Assembly: GCA_000320605.2 (NCBI GenBank)
Contig: KB445794.1
Coordinates: forward strand, 1,460,033 to 1,524,032
Source of the DNA: Gelatoporia subvermispora B
Taxonomy: Eukaryota > Basidiomycota > Agaricomycetes > Polyporales > Gelatoporiaceae
Direction of reading: 5' to 3'
Length of the DNA: 64,000 bases
The notes beneath the pieces are model-generated. The model did not search any database. It was not told where the DNA came from and saw only the letters and a program-made list of their open reading frames with translations. Made by a program: the position numbers and the translations under genes. Shown here one piece after another: positions 1 through 10,252 of this stretch. Each line of letters opens with the position of its first letter. Within the stretch, counting starts at the first letter, position 1.

Positions 1-379
1 CTCCCGATTTCACTCCTGACCCTCCCATCTGCAGCTCGGTGCTCGATCACGTCTTTCGTGCTATGCACGCCTTTAGTCCGCACGTGCATTGGCTGCGGAC
101 GCAAAGCGTTTCTCCCGCCAGGGCAGGATGCTCGACATCAGGCCTCATTGCCAGATAGCGCACGCAGAAGCTGGCTAGTGCATGATCTTCTTGATGCCTC
201 GCGGCGTTGCTTATGGTGCGGCAACAACTTCGTGACCCTTGTTTGATGTAACTTGCTTCTCCCTGCCATGTATCACTATGTCGCCGTGTTGACCATGCTC
301 ACTTTCAAATGAGAAGCAGCAGGTCCGACCCCGATGAAATGAGGGCGAACATCAGGGTGCTATGTGGCCTTGTGTGGCT
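1..379. other. left-edge non-coding stretch
   Basis: This lies downstream of the sedolisin stop codon at the window edge. The short open frames here carry no recognisable family signature, and I see no repeat or RNA gene. It may include the 3' UTR of the protease gene. Confidence 0.4.
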
Positions 380-2734
380 CTAGCCTATAAGCGCCTGCAG
401 TTTCCCAAAGTCAGGGGTGCCCAATCCAGTGATCTGGTGTGCGGGCGTATCTGATTCAGCAATCAACGGCGACGCGATAATTCGGAGGGACATACCGGAT
501 CCCACCCTGTGCCAGCTGAGAACCCGTTGGTATCGCACCCCGGGTTGGAGCCAGAAGTGATGTCGTTCAGGCCCGCAGCCCCGGTGGAGTAGAGAAGCGG
601 GTTTAGGAAGCCCAAGGGTGCGTTGCCGTTCGCGAGGCGGAAGTCGTTCAGCAGAGCAACGACGCCGGCGAACGTCTATGAATGCGGTGCATCGGCCGTC
701 GTGAGTATATGACACATTTGCGCGACTGCGCAATTCTTACCGGTGAGCTTGCACTGGTCCCTGCTACGGATTCCACCCTCCCGCCGATGACAACTTGGAA
801 ACCTTCACCTTGTGCAGAGACATCAGGATACGCCCTTCCGGAAACACTGCGGCGCGTTGCGAGTGAGCACAAGGTTTCATCAATCATCTCGATGCGGCTT
901 ACTTGAAAAGACCGGCATTGGTAGTGCCAAGCTTGGTAAGGAAAGCCGAGACTGCCGTGGACTGATAACTATGCGCCGCACACATTTTAAGAAGGCGATG
1001 ATCAGATCGGGCCGACTAACGCACCTCGGCTGCGCAAAGTAGTTGGAAAACCCGCCTCCAGAAAAGCTAATACCCTCCTCGGGGACCCGGAACGTGGCGC
1101 CCACCGTCGTGACAAACGGACAGCTCGCTGGGAAGTTGGGTTGGAAGCGCTGCGTGTTCGTGCCGTCGTTCGAGAGGCAATCACCAGCGCCGACACCGTC
1201 GTCGCCGCTGCTGAACATGATGCTAACACCACGGGCGCCGAGCTGCGCGAACATGTTGCACACGCTTGTCGCGTAGTCCAACGGTACCTGAGCGAGCTAT
1301 CAGCACTTCATACCTTGTTGCGACGACCAATACCCACTGTCTGCTCGTCATCTCCGTAACTTGTTGTGAACTGAAACAATTCAGTGGCGAGTCAGCGGTG
1401 ACAACTCCGGTGTTCGGCAAGGCGGCAAGGTACACTCACGGTCTGCGGAACGTCACTCTGAGCAAGGATGAAGTTCAGGAAATCGAGATATGGTTCGTTC
1501 GTATTTGTCGGGGTATTATCATCCGGGATGAATGGCGGGGAACCACCGGTACTGTGGGAAAACGTTTAGAAACTTAGTTTTCGACGTGATGTGGTGCTCT
1601 GACCTAAAGTAAATGTTCGGAGTTGGGAAAGACATGCCATCGGCATATTGGATGTCCAGATTGGCCTAAATGGGCGGTGAGTGCAGTGCGCCGGAATGCA
1701 GAGAAATACGCGTTACCTCCACGCCGGGTTCCGATTGCGAATTTTCCCCGCCGTTCACGAGAACGACCGTGAAATTCGAGCCGACGGCATCGGTCCTGAA
1801 TCGCTCAAAGAATGTCTGCGAAACATTCGTTATTGTCACGGCTCCCTGAGAGGTCGGTACATTCTTACTTGTAGATCCGCGAAGTTCGCAAACTCCTCCA
1901 AGTAGCCACAGATTCCGAGCTTGTTGACCGCAGTCGCAGTGGGCGTGTACGACGTAGTGTTATACAACGCACGGAGACAGGACGGAGTGATGGTCGTCGA
2001 ACAGCTTGAAGGTACCGTCGCCAAAGATCCGGGATTGATCAACAGTGACGCGATGTCTGTGTCGGACTCAATAGTCGGGATGTGCGGCTGCAAGAAACTA
2101 GTCTTCTTCATGCTCTTGATAGTACCAAAGTAGGTGGTAGGCGCGACCACCGCGACGTGCTCGTGCAGAATGCTTGGCAGGCTGTAGTTTAGAGCGCGAA
2201 CGACATAATCATCGCTACCAGAGTGCCGATAGACATTGTATTGCGTTCCTAGCATCCTCTCCGCTTCGGATACCGAAACTTCGACGGTGAGCCAGTCGCC
2301 GCCACCGGAACGGTGATATGCATTGGTATCAATGTCGTGCGCGGTAAGCCACGACTCAACGAGGTCCGCGGAGTCTGAGTGAGGCGCGACAAGCACATCT
2401 ACTTCATCCTTGGACAGATGTTGACCGTATCTAACAACCAGAGCGGAGACGAGTCATGAGCGGAAATTATCACTGATGATCAACGTGCAGGTCACCTATC
2501 ATGCGCAGGATCGCTGACTTCGTAGAGGGCAGCGATGAGCTCCTCGATCCGGGCCTGCTTCAAGCCGATACGCAGATTGAAACGGTAATCAGCAGGCGCT
2601 GGCCCATGGAGCTCCCAGCCGCGGGGCATCTCGACCCAGGCGTGTTTCACCTGAAAGTCGTCCCATCTCGGTAGGAGAGGCTTGCTTGCGCAGAACGGCA
2701 CGAGGCCGAAAAGAAGAGCCTGGAGCCACAGCAT
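380..2734 (-). CDS. secreted sedolisin (S53) serine-carboxyl peptidase, tripeptidyl-peptidase type
   Basis: An acid-active secreted endo/tripeptidyl peptidase of MEROPS family S53. The chosen ATG at 2734 begins a signal peptide ([17 protein letters not shown]); the frame extends further upstream but without an ATG. Exon 1 ends at 2496, and the join to exon 2 at 2430 restores the prodomain motif [20 protein letters not shown], classic for the S53 propeptide. Further on are GVE followed by ANLDIQYA (the catalytic Glu/Asp region), SGDDGVG (oxyanion Asp) and GTSASSP (catalytic Ser), then the C-terminal Ca-site region ending in [16 protein letters not shown]. At least six short introns interrupt it. 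All catalytic residues are present, so the gene looks intact. Known for the family: extracellular protein breakdown at low pH in wood- and litter-decay fungi. Internal exon junctions after residue 200 or so were inferred by eye. Confidence 0.9.
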
Positions 2735-4443
2735 ACTGAGGAGCGACGGGCACCGATAATCTCGCTCTCTCAAGTCAGCTTATAGCGGGCCGACGAAAGG
2801 GTCCGGATCGTCGTCGTGATTGGGGCCATGCGGGCGACGAGCAGCTGCTTACACGGTTTGTAGGTAGCTTGCGAGGTGCCGACGCCGACTGCGTTCCTCA
2901 AACCAGAGATAGACAAACTTGGTACAGTCCTGGCTAAGGGAGCACAAGGGCGGAAGCAAACGTGAGAACATAAACGAGCGAGAAAGATACGAAGAGAATG
3001 CGTCGAGGGGTAATGTATTGTGACCTACAATACAGCACTGGAGGAGTACCAAATGTGCATTGTTGGAAACAGAATAGATCACTGCGCGGCTTGAAGTGGT
3101 GGGTAGGGAAGCAAAAGGTTTGTGTATCAGGGTCGACCCTAGTCTACCACGCCAGTCGAGTTCAAGCGCAGGTCAGGGTCCGCCCATGCATGTTGCTGGA
3201 TCTATATGTAGATCAATCGGCACCGATCGCCCGGTACTTGCCGTCCTGCCTCGTCGCGAAACTCTCCGTCGTTCGTACAACATTCTGTCACAGACATGTA
3301 AGTCAAAGTTCAACAATTCCACCTGACTTGGGATACCCATCAGAGTCAATCAAAGTGGCATCAACTCTGGCTAGCTCTAGCCTTTGCACCACCCGAGACC
3401 CATCAGCTGCAAATCACATGCTCATCAACTCTCACACTCCAGGCGCCGAGCATAGCTATCATGTGGCGACTTCACAGGGCGAGCTGTGTGTTCCTGCGAT
3501 ATATGCAAGAAATGGGGGTCTCTGGAAGGGATGGACAATTTTCGCCTCTCATATGAGATCTTGAAGCGTGCGATTCGTTGACTGACGCAAGTCTCTCCGG
3601 GCGAAGTGGGCGGCAAGGCTGCGCGACGAATCAGACATTGACCTGGTTTTTCGCTGTCGAGAGGCAAAAATCCAGAAAGCAATAGTATTTAGCACTACCA
3701 GAAAGCGAAACTCCGATGAACGCATGGCTCGTAACACGATAATCAATCAGGAGCGACTTATCTTCGACCCAGCAGATGAGCAACAAATGTCTAAACGAGC
3801 GATAATTCTGCTGCACTTGTATCTCAGCAGTCCTTGCAATCTATTGCCGGATCGCCTCTGGCTATGGCGGACCGTTGGCGTCTCCGCCTCCGCGCGTCGC
3901 TTCTGATGCCTGATGTCATAAGTGCTCGTAAGTCCCCAATATCGGTTCCTCAGGAAGTACTGAAGTAGGATAGAATTTCTTCTCATGACAATTCAATGCC
4001 GTACACTGACATAAGGTTGCCAAGTACGAGGCGGTGTGTAGTGAGCAGATCGTAACTTTCCATTGCTCCCGTGCGTTTAGCCACCTGAAGAAGCTCGTTG
4101 ATATGCAACTTTACATTCACTGTGACTGAACCCCATAGGAAGCTTGTAGCTTCTCCACTGCATCCTCCGACCCTCGGCTAGCACAAGACTCATGATTCCT
4201 ACTTTTTGACCGTCAGCTGAAGAGTGCGGGTGATCTTGGTCAAGCCTGGAAGAGGCAAACTCATGGTTTATCTGATCATCTGAACGGCATTTCACTTCTT
4301 GTCGTTGCGGCACCGACGCACTGCCCTGTCACTTCTGTTCAGCGGCGTGCGCCGGCAACCTGGCAACAAGATGCAGATCCGGATTATATAGCCTCCTATA
4401 AGTATGGCTCTTGTTCTAGCCATTCAGCAAGCCATTGAGCGCA
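2735..4443. other. divergent intergenic region, no gene seen
   Basis: About 1.7 kb between two divergent genes for secreted enzymes. The open frames in both directions are short, without family motifs, and cannot be chained through plausible introns. It presumably holds both promoters. I see no transposon ends or RNA gene. Confidence 0.4.
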
Positions 4444-7400
4444 ATGGCTCTTGGTTGCTTTGCGGTTCTTGGCCTCTTGGCTTTCACATACCAAGTCGGC
4501 GCTCAGAATGTAACAGGACGTATGCTACACTTCTCGATGTGTCGAGATTTTTTCTTCGCTCATTACGCACCACAGTTGCTCCCAAAACATTCCTGAGCTT
4601 GCCCTTAGGCTCAATCAAGCCTACCGGCTGGTTGTATGATCAGGTGCGTAGAGATCGGTCCTCCGAGACTCCCTGGACTGAGCCATCTGTACAGCTAATG
4701 GTCCAAACCAATGGTCTGGCTGGGCATGAACATGACTTCTACGACTAGTGCGTCGATCTTTACAACCCCTGCTAATAGTAAGATTGAATGACAATGATCA
4801 CAGTGTCGCCGACAGCGACTGGATTGGTGGAGATTCCTATTACTCCGATCTTGAAGAAGGTTAGTTCTCCGACAGTAGTCGTAGTGGTTTGAAAACATAT
4901 ACCTACAACTTACTTTCAACAGCTGGAAGTTACTGGTTTGTGGGTTGAGGATTACTCCCTAAACTTAGCTACGCTGACTTTGTTTGTGTAGAATGGATTG
5001 GTCCCGACCGGTGTTCTGGTTGACGATCCCACGATTCAATCCCAGACCCAGGCCTTCCTCGACTATGTGTTGGATCACCAGGACGAGACCGGTTGGCTCG
5101 GACCGGAAGTGAACACGACCAAGCCGCGGTACTTGTGGGGCAGGTACGGTATCTCAGTACAATGTGATAAGAACCATTCGCTGAGGTTCTTCGAAGATAT
5201 CCATTCTTCTTCGGAGCTATCCAGATGGTCGAGGCCAACCCGTCGCTTACGAACCGGGTTGTATCCGCGATGTACAAGTTTGTCAATCTCGCCAATTCAA
5301 TGCTGAAGAATGGCGAGGGGCTTGAGGAATGGACTGAGACTCGCTGGGAAGACTTCGTCATTACGCTGCAATGGTATGCTTTGCGATAGATTATGTCTTC
5401 TTGCTCTCACATGGCAGCAGGCTTTACGACTTCCACCCTCAAGGGCAGGAAGATATGCTTATCGAGACTATGGAACTTCTGAAATGGACCGGTGATCCGT
5501 GGGAGGATGTGTTCGAGGAGCAGGCAAGTTGATCTTTTGTGCAACATCGTCGGGATGCTGATCCGAAAACCACAATGCAGTACTTCCCCAAGGGGCCAGT
5601 GGAGCATCTCCAGAACCCGTTCTCAGTACTGACTTGGCATGGAGTCAATATGGCTGAAGGTCTGAAAGCTTTACCTGCAACATACAGGTTCACGCACAAC
5701 CAATCCGGTGAGCTCATGGCGTCCAATTCACGATCGCATCATCTGCTGAACGCTTTTCATAACAGACCTTGATCGTGCGAGCGAGGGATGGGACTTGTTG
5801 TTCGAATATCATGGTCGTCCTTCCGGAATCTATGCCGCCGACGAGTACCTTGCCGGGTTGGCAGCCGTTCGGGGGTGAGTTACTCAGCGAGGTTCGGCAT
5901 GTACACTCATTAACGATAGCAATCAGGACGGAATTGTGTCTTGTCGTTGAGACAATGTTCTCGTATGTCTCAGCCATACATCGACCTTGAGTATCACAAC
6001 TCAGATCACCGATCGCAGTGGCTCGTATTTGTACCAAATTATAGGAGACCCAAAATTCGCTGACAGAGTGAGTTCTCCCAAAAGTCCCGCGCTATGACAG
6101 CTTACTCTTGTCGTTTCAGGTCGAGAGAATCGCCTACAACTCTCTCCCTGCTGAGTTGACCGGAAGTAAGGCAGGATCTCCTCTCCCACCTTCCTTCGTT
6201 CCTGACATTCGCAATAGGCATGTGGTCGCGCCAGTATTTGCAACAGCAAAATCAGATTGCAGCAAAGAACATGACACCGTGAGTTACATTCGGCTCTTGA
6301 AAGTATAGGTTGCTCACATGCCGACAGTGATCCATTCCCCGAAGACGGGTACGTGAAAGCGGAAGGCAGCAGCAATCGAGTACTGAACATCTGTGCAGAC
6401 CATACTCCAATGTCTTTGGGTTGGAGCCGAATTACCCGTTCGCCAATCTTCTGATTAATCAACGCAGCAGACACTAATTATTCTGCACCAGATGCTGTAC
6501 TGTCAACCACCCACAAGGGTGGCCGAAGTTCGTCACCAACTCCTTTGTGGCCACGGCCGACGGCAACTCCCTTGTGCAAGTCTACTTGGGTCCATTCACC
6601 ACCAACACAACGCTCGCAAACGGTAAGTTGTTGAGGATTTACACGAGCTAACACTTAACGTCCTCCACAGGCAACAAAGTCACTGCGAGCGTCGACACGC
6701 TATACCCCTTCAGCGACACGGTGTCGACCACAATCCAGGCCGATAAGGCATTCACACACTACGTGCGCATTCCGAGCTGGGTCAGCAACGGCACGATCGC
6801 AGTAAATGGAGGTGCCGCCGAGCCAGTGTCGCCCTCTAACGGCCTGCAAGCTGTGCCCATCAAAGCAGGCACCACGAAGTTTGACCTTGATCTCCCGGCG
6901 GAGATCACAATCGGTTCGTTCATCAGAGCTATGTCGCTTCGCGCATCAGCTGATACAGGTCCGTACCAGAGTCCCGTCCGAACAACTCCATCGCGGTCCA
7001 TCGCGGCGTGCTGCACTACGCCTACGACATCTCGCGCACGCAGAAGCAGCTCGCTCAGAACGCACAGGAGTCGCTCGCAGTCGACCTCGAGTTCGACGCC
7101 GCAGCACCGTGGCAGTATGCAATCGACCCCGCGACACTCCAGTTCAACGCTGGTACGACCGCAGGCGGAACGTTGCCCTCGCCTGTGTTCGATTCGGGGC
7201 TTCCTCCGTTCACAATCACTGCTGCGGCGTGCCCGATCGAGTGGGCTGTCGCAGGCGACACGTTTGCCGCATCGCCACCGGAGTTCCCAGACTGCACTGG
7301 GCCAACCGTCAATATTACATTGTGGCCGTACGGGGTGCGTGGAACCTGACTGCGCTGCGTAGTCATAGTAGTCATGAACTGATGCACTGCAAAACTAGGC

Positions 7401-7458
7401 CACAAAGCTGCGAATCGGCGAATTCCCCACGTTCAACCTATCAAGCCAGAGTACGTGA
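4444..7458 (+). CDS. secreted GH127-type (beta-L-arabinofuranosidase-like, DUF1680) glycoside hydrolase
   Basis: A predicted secreted glycosidase with the six-hairpin (alpha/alpha)6 fold of GH127/DUF1680. The ATG at 4444 opens a signal peptide (MALGCFAVLGLLAFTYQVGA) in a frame different from the longer upstream open frame. An intron beginning GTATGC then joins to LPLGSIKPTGWL, a hallmark N-terminal motif. Next come QTNGLAGHEHDFYD, NGLVPTGVLVDD, GWLGPE, TELCLVVETMF and a CCTVNHPQGWPKF segment whose Cys pair and Asn match the zinc/cysteine-nucleophile site of GH127. The C-terminal half is beta-rich. At least twelve short introns are needed. The final intron (about 7336-7396) leads to an exon ending KLRIGEFPTFNLSSQST at 7458. 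Activity on arabinofuranosides is inferred from the family; fungal members are little characterised. Confidence 0.82.
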
Positions 7459-7780
7459 GACGGCGCAGTTTTTCATGAGTCGAGTTCAGGTAGCAAGGCA
7501 GAGAGCGTTTCCATGAGAAGAGACCAGTGTATTTTTCGGATATTGAAACGTTCATTATCAGTGTTTTTTGAAGACAGTCAATGGCAGAGACTGCCCATAG
7601 ATTTCTGCGAGAACTTAAGAAGAGAGCCAAGTGACCATGTGGTACTGAGGATGTCATAAGCCGGTAGAGGAGCAGTACATGGGATACATGGTGCTGTGAT
7701 GAGCTTGTGCGCAGTTTCGGGGGTGTGGTACTCCCTCCTGCGGAAAGCGAAGTCGATAACTGGGCAACAACGAAGGCAAA
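7459..7780. other. convergent 3' intergenic region
   Basis: About 320 bp between the stop codons of the glycosidase and eL39 genes. It should contain both 3' UTRs and polyadenylation sites. I see no gene. Confidence 0.4.
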
Positions 7781-8119
7781 TTAGATGTTGAGCTTCGTGC
7801 GCCTCCAGTGGCGCCGCTTGGCGTTGTACTGGTTCAGTCCAATTCGTTAGTCCGGATATCCTCGCCCTTGAAGTTTCTCGACAACGCACCTGGATCTTGG
7901 TGTCCGACTTGAGGCGGAACCACTGGGGGATGGGGCTAAGGCCTCGTCAGATTCGTGTAAAACCTCAGAATCGCTGGCATACTCACCGATTCTGGCGCTG
8001 GGCCTTAGCGAGGATGCGCTTCGTCCTGAAAGTCTTTTGGGAAGGCTAGAGAGCGGGGATCATGTCAGTAATCATTGTCCAGCCCAGCAACGAGGCCTGC
8101 AGGGGCCGGAGCTCACCAT
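7781..8119 (-). CDS. RPL39: 60S ribosomal protein eL39
   Basis: A very small basic protein lining the peptide exit tunnel of the cytosolic large ribosomal subunit. Four exons assemble to exactly 51 residues, the canonical family length. Coding exon 1 (8119-8117) is the ATG alone. Exon 2 (8045-7987) encodes PSQKTFRTKRILAKAQRQNR, exon 3 (7935-7890) encodes PIPQWFRLKSDTKIQ, and exon 4 (7828-7781) encodes YNAKRRHWRRTKLNI followed by TAA. All junctions are GT-AG with compatible phase. The tiny size and split exons mean simple ORF callers would miss it. The pyrimidine-rich stretch upstream of the ATG on this strand resembles the leader of other ribosomal protein genes. Confidence 0.96.
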
Positions 8120-8740
8120 CGTTCTTGATGTCGGCGGCGGCGTGGAGGTCGGCGTAGAGAGGGGAAAAATAAGGTTACACAACGCGTGACTCTGTACAGT
8201 TCTGACAAAGCACCGCATATGGGGTCTGCTTACGCAATAGCTTCTCACACGTGCTGAATATTGAACGGGCGCCTAATCCTTCACCGGCGTTAACGATGTT
8301 TGCCAAATAAGGATGTATGTCACGTGCATCAACGTAGGGTCGGGCCGACGGGAGGTTGTCTCCTTGGCCAGTGGCAGAAGCCCCGGTCGTTTGTGCGGTT
8401 TTTCTCATACTCTTCGCTCCTCCTCGGACGTGCGTACCCATCGCCCACATCACCTTCTGGCCAGCACTTGAGATCCGAACGACCAATTCTCGTCGACACC
8501 CAACATTCCTCACATTTCAGCCTCTATCCTCGTCGATTAGACCAAACCATCACTCCCATTATGCCACCACAACCCGGCGTTTTCGCTCTCCCGTACGCCT
8601 CGACGCACAAGACACGCGCCCCTCAATTTACGGATACGATCGACATGTCTGCACCATACCATCATCATCAGACCGCCGCGGGGCCAAGCAGATTACATGG
8701 TGCGGCTTCGTCTTGTGTTTGAGCCAGTGGCAGCCCTACG
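8120..8740. promoter_or_regulatory. shared divergent promoter, RPL39 / Sds3-like gene
   Basis: About 620 bp separating two divergently transcribed genes. It has pyrimidine-rich runs on both strands and no conserved coding sequence. No specific factor sites are claimed. Confidence 0.4.
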
Positions 8741-9769
8741 ATGCAGCGAAAGTTAACAGTACTCCCAGGTGCCCCCGCCGAGGACCCGAAGAAGGATAAG
8801 AAGAAGACCACCACACATGGAAGATTTGGGAAGGAGTTACATGAGAGGAGGGAGGAGTAGTGAGTATCTGCGCTCGGAGTGGTTCCATAATGATCTGCAA
8901 CACCGGGCCCTCTGACAATGTCTATTGTGCGTAGTGCAGCGAGGTATTACACCGAGACGATTACGGAGTTACACGCCACATTCCTGCAGTTGGCGACGCG
9001 CCCGGAGACGCTGCCTGCGTACAACTTGCGTTTATACCCGCTCTCGCTTGAGCGGTCAGCCCTGCTCGCGTCGATCGCACTGCAGGAGAGACATGGCTTA
9101 GATTGCGTGCAAACTGCATACGAAGAGGAACGAGAGAGGGTGGAAGAAGAGTGGAAGCGGGGGCGGGAGAGGATCAGGGAGCGTCTACTAGAGGGCATCG
9201 AGGAGCGGAGGCGAAGGGCGCGTGAAGAGAAGGAGGGCGAAGGGACGGTCGTAGGTGAGTATGCTACGTTGCGCCGCGCACTGCAAAGGGTGGCCATTGC
9301 TCACCGGTCCATCATAGATGCCGGGCTGGACTCGCAATCACGACCTCACATTACACGGAAGCTACGCAACAAGTTTGCAGGCACGTCGCCGCCGCCGACA
9401 CCCCTCGCCTCGGCCCCGGGACATTCCAACGGTGTGATCTCGTCCATTTCTTCCGGACCCATTACGTCTGGGCCATTCCTCAACCCACACTCGCTCTCGG
9501 TGGATGAACTCCCCTCCCCCTTCCCACTACCGCTTACATCCTCGCAACTCACTCACAACGGCTACAACGCCGGCACTGGAAATGGGAACAGCAACCGGCG
9601 ACGTGCGAAGGGTGGTGGACGAGAAGCACAAGCGGTGGGAGGACTCGGCAAGAGTTTGGCGGCGCTAGGAGGGAGTAAGGAGAGCGAGATCGAGCATGAC
9701 CTGGGGGAGATCAGAAGAGGGAACAAGCGACGACGGGCGGCGGCAGCGACAGCTGCGAACAAGAGCTAG
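8741..9769 (+). CDS. Sds3/Dep1-like subunit of a Sin3 histone deacetylase complex
   Basis: Predicted nuclear corepressor subunit. Exon 1 (8741-8859) encodes MQRKLTVLPGAP followed by a Lys-rich segment. A GTGAGT...GCGTAG intron joins in phase to EEYAARYYTETITELHATFL, the start of the Sds3-like/BRMS1 domain (PF08598 type). The domain has the usual pattern: a short spaced N-terminal helix, RLYPLSLERSALLASIALQE, then a long Glu/Arg coiled coil (YEEERERVEEEWKRGRERIR). The C-terminal third is Ser/Pro/Gly-rich, with a basic stretch near the end (RRRAKGGG, RGNKRRRAAAA) that looks like a nuclear signal. A possible additional 63-nt intron at 9255-9317 (GTGAGT...ATAG) is in frame, so both spliced and retained forms would be coding. 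Family assignment rests on this domain alone. Confidence 0.72.
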
Positions 9770-10252
9770 TTTGCATGGTGACTCGTGCGGCGGGGGCTCA
9801 TACGCTTCCGGTTTTACAGGCGAGTGCGGAATCGGTGTTCTCGGTATTTGCGTGCATATGTGTACGACGTGTTCTACAGTAGATCATATTCATATATCAG
9901 CGGATTACAATAGTTTCACGTTGGCAGGGTGGATCTGTGCATGCCACTCGATGGGTTGTTCGATGCGCTGTTATTGTGGGCGCATGGACAAGGTCGCTGC
10001 CAGGTGCTGCCAGTTGCCACCAGAGCGTTGCCACAGCTCCCGCATGCTCGGGCCGGCGCGGTCCGTGTCCTTAGGGTTAGGGGCTACTCCAAATCTGGGG
10101 ATATACATAAGCACCTACACCCAGCACGCGAGGAGAGCTCTATTCCTCCGTCCACCGCGGACGCCGCACGTCCAAAGTTCACTCTACCCTCAAGCGTCTG
10201 CTCTAGTCTTTCTTTTAATTCGTCTCCTTCGGCCATCATACATTCCCTGCTC
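9770..10252. promoter_or_regulatory. DOA10 upstream region with tandem TTAGGG
   Basis: A 483-bp spacer that holds the 3' end of the Sds3-like gene and the DOA10 promoter. It contains a perfect TTAGGGTTAGGG at 10071-10082, described separately. No gene was seen. Confidence 0.4.
10071..10082 (+). promoter_or_regulatory. TTAGGGTTAGGG element upstream of DOA10
   Basis: Two perfect tandem copies of the telomere-type hexamer, 171 bp upstream of the DOA10 ATG. In yeasts the Myb-domain proteins Tbf1 and Teb1 bind such boxes in promoters as transcription factors. Binding here is inference. Confidence 0.45.

Noticed and set aside
2998..3564. 188-residue plus-strand frame as a gene
   Set aside because: Composition and lack of any conserved block look random; no splice-supported extension.
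10071..10082. Interstitial telomere remnant or chromosome end
   Set aside because: Only two repeat units, surrounded by housekeeping genes on both sides; a promoter element is the simpler reading.
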